Below, in pieces: positions 25,284 through 31,851 of a stretch of DNA of 38,666 nt. The stretch is taken from NCBI RefSeq assembly GCF_003096715.1, contig NZ_QEOL01000027.1:97464-136129 (forward strand), in the 5' to 3' direction. The stretch comes from Paraburkholderia silvatlantica. Its GTDB lineage: Bacteria; Pseudomonadota; Gammaproteobacteria; Burkholderiales; Burkholderiaceae. Every line of letters starts with the position of its first letter. Within the stretch, counting starts at the first letter, position 1. Below the pieces are notes generated by a model. The model was not told the DNA's origin. It did not search any database and worked only from the letters and a program-made list of their open reading frames with translations. Both the position numbers and the translations under genes were made by a program.

Positions 25284-25347
25284 TGTTGATGTCCACGTAG
25301 AACTGAGCCAGCGGAGCAAGTGGGTCAGAATTCGGTGGAAGTCGACA
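25284..25347. repeat. Second IS21-like end pair
   Basis: The left arm 25284-25309 begins TGTTGATGTCCACG and ends CTGAGCC. The right arm 25322-25347 read on the minus strand begins TGTCGACTTCCACC and ends CTGACCC. Tips are TG...CA, facing outward, with a 12-base interior. By hand alignment the right arm matches the left arm of the unit at 10584 in 21 of 26 positions, and the left arm matches it in 19 of 26. The unit ends 3 bases before the stop codon of the ferritin-like gene. Confidence 0.65.
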
Positions 25348-25350
25348 CAT

Positions 25351-27018
25351 TCAAAAGAATGGCACGCCGAAGCCGGAAATTGCCAATTTCTCTGCCTCGG
25401 CGTCCAGGACCATCATAGCTTGCCGCGCTTTCACGATATTTGCCGCATCCTCCATGTCGCCGTGCTGATAGGCATCAGACAGATTCAGTAGGATTTCGTC
25501 GTAAGTCTTAAGTGCGGCCGAGGCTTGGTCGCGCGTTGCGGGTGAGATATCCCGCAACCAAGGCGCCGGGTTGGCATCGTCGCGCGGCCATGCAGACAAG
25601 ATCTTTGAGATTTCGCTGAAGCGCGTAAAGTGTTCCATGCCGTCGGCGACAATCTGACGAGCCAACTGTAGCATGGTCACTGGGTATCCCTTTGATAGTG
25701 TCGCAATAACCCGGGCATACGCACCGTCGAGCGTACCACTGGGACGTTCCACGGCAACGAAGTCGTCAAGCGCCTCGGCGGAAAGAGGCCTCAAGGAGCG
25801 TGGCCTTTCTCCTTTGACCGTAGGTACTAAGTCGGCCGGGACGAGGACGGGTTGCCGGGGGGCAATCATTCCACGTTGGGAAAGCGTCCAAAGCAACTGG
25901 TTTGCCCAGCGCAAGTGGCGCATCTCGCTGACGATGACTGCGAGAAGTTCGTGGCGAACAAACGTCAAATCTTGGATTTGAGAGGCGTCGCCTCCGGTGG
26001 GTTGCTTCAATGAGTAATAGGCATAGAAATATTCGAGCATGACGACGAGCTCGAGTTTGCAGAGTCGTTCAAGTTCGTCGGCCAATGCTTCTGCCGTGGG
26101 GAAGGGAACGGCGCTGGGCTCGAAGTCTGGCACATACAGATCCGCGATCTCACGGCCCTCCAGCACGAAGGAAAGCGTTCGCCACGCACTATTGATCTGG
26201 TAGTGGCGCAGGCGTAGCGCGTCGTTGGCGCGAGCGGATGCAGAGGCCGCCACGCGCGATGCCCGATCCGCGCGCAACCAGTCCAGTGGTCGTGTCGCAG
26301 CGTCAGGATCGGCAGCCGCCAGATTGCTTGCGAGCGGGAAGTTCTCTCCGCCAAGAGCAATGTCGGGATGATTGGACGCCCAATAATCACACGCGCAGTC
26401 GCGGAAATCGTGCATCCAGGGAGAACACAGACTCTGCGTGAGCTCACCCGGACGATAGGCGGCCGAGATCACACCTGTGTCAGCGTCGACGTAGTGCCGA
26501 CGATAGTGCGTCAGTGATTTCGTAACTGGCGGGAGTGGAGTTCCCGCTTGAGCACCGCTGGTCGCAATTGGATCTTGGGTGAGGACAATGGTGACCTTAT
26601 CCGGCGTCAAGTCACGTACCAGTCGCCAGATCTGGGCCGGATCGTTAACCGTCGGAATGGATACCAGGGATAGCGTCCGATCGCCTTGGGTGATTGACGT
26701 TACTCTCCAGCGGCCAACGCGCAAGTCGTTCAATGCGGCTATCACGTCGGCCGAGAGCGCTTCGACTCCGTCGGGCTTGGTGGCTGACAGTGCTGGATCG
26801 CTCGGATCCACTGTAACCAACAGTGGCAGCATCTGCGCCGGGTCGCCGAAACTAAAGATCAGTCCAGGAAAGAAGCGTGTATCCAGATTTCGGTGGTCGA
26901 ACTCAAGACCAGGAAAACAGTTGCCGACACCGCTTTCCGTTCGCGTTGTAACCGGATTGCCGGCGACGCGATGCGCGGCCTGCGCGGTTAGGTTTCTCGG
27001 AAAGAGGTGGGTCGTCAT
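25351..27018 (-). CDS. Ferritin-like protein with Cys/Trp-rich motif, possible modified partner of the cluster
   Basis: This 555-residue protein has three visible parts. Near the N-terminus ESGVGNCFPGLEFDHRNLDT (28-47) and RFFPGL form a conserved-looking motif with C34. At 198-213, CSPWMHDFRDCACDYW places C198, W201, C208, C210 and W213 close together, reminiscent of the Cys/Trp region of LodA-type quinoprotein oxidases. Residues about 308-410 are a ferritin-like helical domain of the VioB type (LERLCKLELVVMLEYFYAYY, then VRHELLAVIVSEMRHLRWAN), with Glu and His at di-metal positions. It is the last gene of a three-gene minus-strand operon; its ATG overlaps the radical SAM stop by 4 bases. Part assignments are inferences from pattern. 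It ends 3 bases from the IS21-like unit. Confidence 0.6.
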   Translation of the reverse strand: MTTHLFPRNLTAQAAHRVAGNPVTTRTESGVGNCFPGLEFDHRNLDTRFFPGLIFSFGDPAQMLPLLVTVDPSDPALSATKPDGVEALSADVIAALNDLRVGRWRVTSITQGDRTLSLVSIPTVNDPAQIWRLVRDLTPDKVTIVLTQDPIATSGAQAGTPLPPVTKSLTHYRRHYVDADTGVISAAYRPGELTQSLCSPWMHDFRDCACDYWASNHPDIALGGENFPLASNLAAADPDAATRPLDWLRADRASRVAASASARANDALRLRHYQINSAWRTLSFVLEGREIADLYVPDFEPSAVPFPTAEALADELERLCKLELVVMLEYFYAYYSLKQPTGGDASQIQDLTFVRHELLAVIVSEMRHLRWANQLLWTLSQRGMIAPRQPVLVPADLVPTVKGERPRSLRPLSAEALDDFVAVERPSGTLDGAYARVIATLSKGYPVTMLQLARQIVADGMEHFTRFSEISKILSAWPRDDANPAPWLRDISPATRDQASAALKTYDEILLNLSDAYQHGDMEDAANIVKARQAMMVLDAEAEKLAISGFGVPFF

Positions 27019-28301
27019 GTCTCGCTCCGTGCAAGTACTTCTGGGCGGTATGTCATAACGTGGCGATAGGCCTGCAGGCCGAAGTCCAGCCAGCCTCGGA
27101 TGTAGTCGCAGCCCGCCCGACCCACCTCCGTCACTTCAGCGTGACATCCCCCGCCGCAGAGATATCTCGCCCAACATGTCCGGCATGGCTCCTGCCGGTC
27201 CACAACGCGCAATTCAATAAAGCGACGTCGTTTGTCCGCGTCAAATCCCGTTGTCGTTGAACCCATGTGGAACATCGCATTTCCAACTGTCCTGTGGCAA
27301 CTCGCGAAACTGCCGTCAACGTCTACCGAAAGGTAGTTGGCCACAGAGCCACAAGGAAGAGGGCGGGCGGAACCCCGGTAAATGGCATCGAGCATAGTCC
27401 AAAGATTGGAGAATCGAGGTGTAGCGCCTGCGAGGACACGATCCAGTTCCAAACGGGCCGCTGCGATCATTTGCTCGAGGAATGGCGCCCAGTCGGAATC
27501 GGAAAAGCGCAGCGATGCTTCGGGTCCGGTGCGTACCGGGCTGACGCCGACCTCTGCAAAACCTGCTTGGCTGAGCCATTCCACCCGGTCGGTGACATCG
27601 AGGTCATCGCGGGTGACCGTTGCCCGCGCGACGATCCGGGTGGGCCCCGGAGAATCAAGCAGTGGACGGATCCCTGCTAGAACCGCCCATATCGAGTTGA
27701 CGTCTTTGCGATCGATGCGATGCTTGTTCTGCAAGGGGCCTCCGTCTAGGCTGACGGTGATCGTGAAAGCCTCGTCACGCAAGAACTGCAAGTCCTCCTC
27801 GCTGAGGAGAGTGGCGTTGGTTGTCACCGAAAAGGTGATACGCAGACCGGCGCGTTTGGCGCCGGCCTTGGCATACTCAACCGCATCGTGCATCAGTTGG
27901 CGGTTCACGAAGGGCTCGCCGCCTATGAAGCCGACCGTGATCCGATCTCGCGCCTGCTCGATCAGCCGATCGATTGCGGCGAACGCCACTGCGGCCTCCA
28001 TTGTCCGGGCGCGTCCGCCGAAGCGGCCTTCATCAGCATAACAATAGCTGCATGCGAGATTGCATGTCTGGGCGACATTGAGCGACAGGGCTGCAATCGG
28101 TGCCGCGACATTCGGCATGGCGGTAGACTCGCCGCCGAGTGATTGCAATTCGTCCAAGGCCCAAGGCTGCTCGCGTTCGAGTCCGTCTTTTAGACTAGGG
28201 TCAATGTCGAACAGCATGGAACCACGGGTAAGGAAAACTGCCGGCTCGACGCCCGCCACGAGGTGGAACCAGGAGGGCTGCGGGGAAGTGCTGGTAGTCA
28301 T
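27015..28301 (-). CDS. SPASM-domain radical SAM peptide/protein-modifying enzyme (QhpD-like)
   Basis: This 428-residue protein carries the radical SAM cluster motif CNLACSYC (C80-x3-C84-x2-C87) in NVAQTCNLACSYCYADEG, GGEP at 127-130 and VSLDGG at 183-188. The C-terminus is a SPASM domain with C317 in LPCGSVANYLSVDVDG, C335 in FASCHRTVGN, the cluster CRTCWARYLCGGGC (C373, C376, C382, C386) and C398, enough to hold two extra Fe-S clusters. The CxxCxxxYLCGGGCH pattern is typical of enzymes that make thioether or other crosslinks in peptides and proteins, including QhpD, which crosslinks the quinohemoprotein amine dehydrogenase subunit. It overlaps both neighbours by 4 bases. The substrate is therefore likely one of the two flanking proteins. 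Confidence 0.88.
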   Translation of the reverse strand: MTTSTSPQPSWFHLVAGVEPAVFLTRGSMLFDIDPSLKDGLEREQPWALDELQSLGGESTAMPNVAAPIAALSLNVAQTCNLACSYCYADEGRFGGRARTMEAAVAFAAIDRLIEQARDRITVGFIGGEPFVNRQLMHDAVEYAKAGAKRAGLRITFSVTTNATLLSEEDLQFLRDEAFTITVSLDGGPLQNKHRIDRKDVNSIWAVLAGIRPLLDSPGPTRIVARATVTRDDLDVTDRVEWLSQAGFAEVGVSPVRTGPEASLRFSDSDWAPFLEQMIAAARLELDRVLAGATPRFSNLWTMLDAIYRGSARPLPCGSVANYLSVDVDGSFASCHRTVGNAMFHMGSTTTGFDADKRRRFIELRVVDRQEPCRTCWARYLCGGGCHAEVTEVGRAGCDYIRGWLDFGLQAYRHVMTYRPEVLARSET

Positions 28302-30004
28302 GACGGCCGCCCGTCACCTGGCTCTTGCCGTGACTCACTTGTCGCACTCGTACGCCGGCGTATGACGGCGGCGACATGCTTGCGCACGGGGCTTAAAGCC
28401 TCGAATCCCGCGTCGTCGAGCTTGGACAGGTGATCGATCAGGTCGATCACTTCGTGGTATTGGCGCCAGCTCAACGACAACGGTAAGGCGTCGGCATCGC
28501 GCATATAAGGTGGCATGCGCATGTCGTGTTGCTGGTCGCGTAGCCGACGGGGATCGCGTTCCACCGCTCGGAGCACCTGCGTACCATCGGGTCCGAGCGC
28601 ATCGGTTGGCAGCGCGCGGGCCGGCGAATCGGGCAGGTCAGAAAAATGTGCGAACGGCGGTCGGATGATGTGTTTGATCCGTTCGGGTTGTTGACGGAAC
28701 AGGGTGATCATGTTGTCGATGTCGATGAGCGCGCTGTGGACATCTCCGGCGACAAGCGTGAGACCGAGTCCACCTCCCGTACGATCGTCCGTGATTGCGG
28801 GAGCCTGATCTGCTAGGGGGGCATCCGCCTGGGTCATCGAGCGGGCATCGGTATGTGGCACTGGGCCGGAGTCTGGGGTCGCGCCACGCAGCATCTGGCT
28901 GCGTAATGCGTCCAGATTTGTGAGACTCACAGTTTCAAACACCCTGAGCAACAGGTCGGCGACTTCGAGCACGGTTTCCGGAGCTGCGATTTCCGTTGCG
29001 GTCAGGGCCGGCAATTCCCGATCGGAGAGATCATCGGCGATTGACGCAAAGGGGCGGCGGTCGGGAGCGAAGTCCGGTGGGCAGCAACTGACGCGCGCCG
29101 TGGCGACGAATCGTTCCGGGCCAACTTCGACTGATACCCGTATGACGCCATCGCAGGTATCGTCTACCACGCCCCAACTCTGGCCACCGATTGATCCGTC
29201 CGCCATGTCGAGTACGCCGTCGAAAGTGTCGGACGGCTCGGGCTGATCCGTTTGCGTTTGCGGGCGGAACGAACTCCAGGTAGCAACCGGATTGAGTGTG
29301 CGGTTTCTGACCGGAACGATCTCGTACTGGGCGAGGGACGATGCTGGAGCGTCCGGGTCCGCAGCTAAAGTGGCCGAGGGGGGGCCATAAACTTCGCCGG
29401 TCGCTGGCGTAAAGCGAAGGCGTAGGACGTCGAGGTCGATGCCGAGAGCTGTATGGGCAAAAGGCTGCATCGCCTGGACAGAGCCCAGCGGAATGGGCGA
29501 ATCCGCTGTCACAAGCGGCGCCGATCCCGCCACATTGGGGCTGATCGCCAGCAACGCTTTTGGCTTCGCGTCGGTTGCGGGGAAGTTGACTTCAGCCATG
29601 AAGCCGCATGCTTGATCTCGCGTGCGTCGGGCTGCCTTGAGATTGGCCACGCTGACCTGCCAGGTCACTGACCCAAGTCCGCTGCCAAGGGAGGCTAGTG
29701 TCGTGCCGGTCAATGGCCGCGGTTCGGCGGCATCGTCGAAGAATCCCCAGATTTCGAAGAATGGCGCGGTTGGCCGGATTGGGCCTTCAAGGCCGTCGCG
29801 AAACTGAATTACGGCGGGTAGCCGCGGTCTCAGGGTGCCATCCGGTTGGACGTCTAGGCTGACAGCTGGTCTGATGATGGTTCTGCCGCCACCGTGTGCG
29901 CTCGTGTCGGTTGCCCAATCAAAGGCATCTAGTGGGATTTTCGAGTCGCCGAATCTGGCAAATGCCATTGGTGGCATAAGCATCACGCCCGTGAGATTTG
30001 CCAT
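28298..30004 (-). CDS. LodA-like N-domain protein, first gene of the modification operon
   Basis: This 568-residue protein begins MANLTGVMLMPPMAFARFGD; the PPMAFARFGDS at 11-21 resembles the HPPIGxARVGNS entry of LodA/GoxA-type lysine and glycine oxidases. SWGVVDDTCDGVIRVSVEVG at 276-295 resembles their DDVSDGPV stretch. The C-terminal CTQ-bearing part of LodA is not evident; the end instead has MRMPPYMRDADALPLSLSWR. Cys residues are few (C133, C284, C307, C308). The ATG at 30004 is chosen because GGGAGAG lies 7 bases upstream; a longer start at 30028 lacks one. It may be the oxidase-like scaffold whose cofactor is built by the radical SAM enzyme and flavoprotein, or a partner of the ferritin-like protein. 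No signal peptide is seen. Confidence 0.5.
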   Translation of the reverse strand: MANLTGVMLMPPMAFARFGDSKIPLDAFDWATDTSAHGGGRTIIRPAVSLDVQPDGTLRPRLPAVIQFRDGLEGPIRPTAPFFEIWGFFDDAAEPRPLTGTTLASLGSGLGSVTWQVSVANLKAARRTRDQACGFMAEVNFPATDAKPKALLAISPNVAGSAPLVTADSPIPLGSVQAMQPFAHTALGIDLDVLRLRFTPATGEVYGPPSATLAADPDAPASSLAQYEIVPVRNRTLNPVATWSSFRPQTQTDQPEPSDTFDGVLDMADGSIGGQSWGVVDDTCDGVIRVSVEVGPERFVATARVSCCPPDFAPDRRPFASIADDLSDRELPALTATEIAAPETVLEVADLLLRVFETVSLTNLDALRSQMLRGATPDSGPVPHTDARSMTQADAPLADQAPAITDDRTGGGLGLTLVAGDVHSALIDIDNMITLFRQQPERIKHIIRPPFAHFSDLPDSPARALPTDALGPDGTQVLRAVERDPRRLRDQQHDMRMPPYMRDADALPLSLSWRQYHEVIDLIDHLSKLDDAGFEALSPVRKHVAAVIRRRTSATSESRQEPGDGRPS

Positions 30005-30039
30005 GGTGCAACTCTCCCGACCATTCACATCGCGGCATA

Positions 30040-30060
30040 ATATTCCTGCAAAGAGAATAT
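30040..30060. promoter_or_regulatory. Inverted repeat in the divergent promoter of the modification cluster
   Basis: ATATTC at 30040-30045 and GAATAT at 30055-30060 form an inverted repeat with a 9-base spacer in an AT-rich patch. It lies between the start of the minus-strand operon (30004) and the flavoprotein (30087). An 82-base gap shared by divergent genes with a central symmetric site suggests joint control by one regulator, but none is encoded next to it. Confidence 0.4.
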
Positions 30061-30086
30061 CTCAATAGGGGGAGGAGCTCTTGGCA

Positions 30087-31307
30087 ATGAACGACGAAGT
30101 GGTCATCGCGGGCTGCGGTATTGCCGGTGGCTTCCTAGCACTACGCTGTTTGCAGTTGGGGCTAAAACCGACATTGCTACGGACGCCTGGTGTGGCGATA
30201 GGCGGGGTGGAAATCATTCCAGCGAGCGTAGTGAGTATGCTGGATGCATTGAAACTTGACGACGTATTCGATGCCATGGACGCCGGGCTCGGAGAGGGTA
30301 TGGAGCGCCGATTTCATGACGGGACAAGCGATGCGGCGCTTGGTCGTTCGCTGCATATCGAACGTTTGAGGCTTCGAGCCTGCGTGATCACGGAGGCGGT
30401 GCGGCGCGGTGCGCGTGTTCGTGACGTTGAGCGTCTTCCGCCCGTGGACGATGGTGCGATGTCGGTCGACGCAACCGGCCAACGCGCCGCGTGGTCGCGC
30501 CCGGTCGTTCGCTGTGGGCGGGCGTTCGCGGATGTCTTCATCGGCGCTCGCACGGTCGCTCCCGGGACGGCGCGGCTCGCCGCGTTGCATCATGGCTGGG
30601 CCTATCTCGCTACCGACGAATTGACGACCACCATCGGCGTGATTGGCGGCGAGCGAAGTTCGCGACCTGCGTTGGATGCTGTTGTGCGCGAAGCGCTCTG
30701 TCTCGCTGCCGATACGACGTTTGAATTCGCCGGACGACGTCCGGCGTGGATGCAATGGGCAACTGAACCGATAGCAGGAAGACGATTGTCGATAGGGGAC
30801 GCCGCGGTACATCACAGTCCGATTGGCGGGCGCGGTGTTGCGTTTGCACTAGGATCCGCCTTTGCAGCGGCGAGCGTGCTGGCTACCTGGAAAAACGATC
30901 CGGACGCAGAAGTCACTGCTAGCGCCTACTATGCCGGGTATGTTGCTGCGGAGGTGCGGCGCCATCTTAAGTTTTTATCTGGCCGCGAGCAGGAAACGTT
31001 GAAACTGGAATGCATGCCAGAACGCGTTCGCTGGGTTGTTGCGCCCGCGGCCACTGCAATCTCGATTGATTCAAGACTTGTTATCGACGATGCTTTTATG
31101 CTGGCGACGGGGGAGTTGGTGAGGTGGGCTGGCGGCTTCGATTTGAAGCGTCTCTTTGAACTCACGTGGAAGGGCGCCTCAAGCGCAGACGTTATCGATG
31201 ATCTTCTAGCCCAAGGTCTGACTGCTGCGGCCGCGAACGCCGCGTTGACTTGGGCCATCGACCAGGGGCTTGTGAAACCGGAGCGTTCGAGTCTGCGCCC
31301 TCGTTGA
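30087..31307 (+). CDS. FAD-dependent monooxygenase-like flavoprotein (LodB/QhpG-like)
   Basis: This 406-residue protein begins MNDEVVIAGCGIAGGFLALR, a Rossmann GxGxxG for FAD at 9-14. RLSIGDAAVHHSPIGGRGVA near residue 235 is the second FAD motif of group A flavin monooxygenases (GDAAHxxPPxxGxG). LodB and QhpG are flavoproteins of this kind that hydroxylate a tryptophan while building quinone cofactors. The C-terminal 60 residues (LKRLFELTWKGASSADVIDD and the tail AALTWAIDQGLVKP) look like a small winged-helix-like domain, which might grip the substrate. The ATG at 30087 has GGAGGAG 9 bases upstream; the TTG at 30081 lies too close to it. It is divergent from the operon with the radical SAM enzyme. 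Confidence 0.7.
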   Translation: MNDEVVIAGCGIAGGFLALRCLQLGLKPTLLRTPGVAIGGVEIIPASVVSMLDALKLDDVFDAMDAGLGEGMERRFHDGTSDAALGRSLHIERLRLRACVITEAVRRGARVRDVERLPPVDDGAMSVDATGQRAAWSRPVVRCGRAFADVFIGARTVAPGTARLAALHHGWAYLATDELTTTIGVIGGERSSRPALDAVVREALCLAADTTFEFAGRRPAWMQWATEPIAGRRLSIGDAAVHHSPIGGRGVAFALGSAFAAASVLATWKNDPDAEVTASAYYAGYVAAEVRRHLKFLSGREQETLKLECMPERVRWVVAPAATAISIDSRLVIDDAFMLATGELVRWAGGFDLKRLFELTWKGASSADVIDDLLAQGLTAAAANAALTWAIDQGLVKPERSSLRPR

Positions 31308-31596
31308 ACTCATTCGTAAATTGAACAACTGCAGGAGGCGTTCTGTCTCGTCTCAACCAGTTTTATTTTGGCGGAATCTGCGGCCTCAGTCTGGAGAACC
31401 TCGACACTACGCTTCGCCACCAGCCGCCGCGGCGTTGTCCGTAACCGTTGTGTCAACGTGTAAAATTATTTCTAGTGTGCTCGACGCACGAAGCTGCTGC
31501 ATTAGAAGTAGAGAAGCGGGCTGTAGTGTGAGCAGCCTGAACGATAGCGAGGGAATTGGACGTGTGCGGGCTTAATCGGGCTAAGGAAAAGCGAGG

Positions 31597-31851
31597 ATGT
31601 CGTTGATGCTGGCGCTAGCGGTGGCGCGCGGCAAGCTTTGCCATGGCCTTGGGCGGGTGATCGCTGACAAGGGCGACCTCTTTTGCAAGGTCGCCGGACG
31701 CCCTGCGTCAGGGCAGTCTGGCCACGCGGCGGCGGTGTTTGCTGACATTGACAAAAAGACTCCTGCGACTCGAGCTGGCGCCGCGAGGGGCGAGCCAGCA
31801 CGCGGTCTCAGCGCATCGCTTCCCTGCGTATTTGGCGAGTCGGCGTGCTGA
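31597..31851 (+). CDS. Small hypothetical protein, possible leader gene of the ABC-3C-like operon
   Basis: This 84-residue frame begins MSLMLALAVARGKLCHGLGR; GCGAGG lies directly before the ATG. It ends in TGA at 31849-31851, overlapping the GTG start of the next gene by 7 bases, an arrangement seen in coupled genes. The sequence has no family resemblance and its composition could be chance coding in GC-rich DNA. The 290 bases before it, after the flavoprotein stop, contain an AT-rich TAAAATTATT patch near 31462 that could be the operon promoter. Confidence 0.3.
   Translation: MSLMLALAVARGKLCHGLGRVIADKGDLFCKVAGRPASGQSGHAAAVFADIDKKTPATRAGAARGEPARGLSASLPCVFGESAC

Noticed and set aside
24724..25350. 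Minus-strand 208-codon frame right of the Mrr-NACHT gene.
   Set aside because: It runs through the IS21-like palindrome, has no ribosome site, and its composition (Ser, Arg, Pro) is that of non-coding GC-rich sequence.
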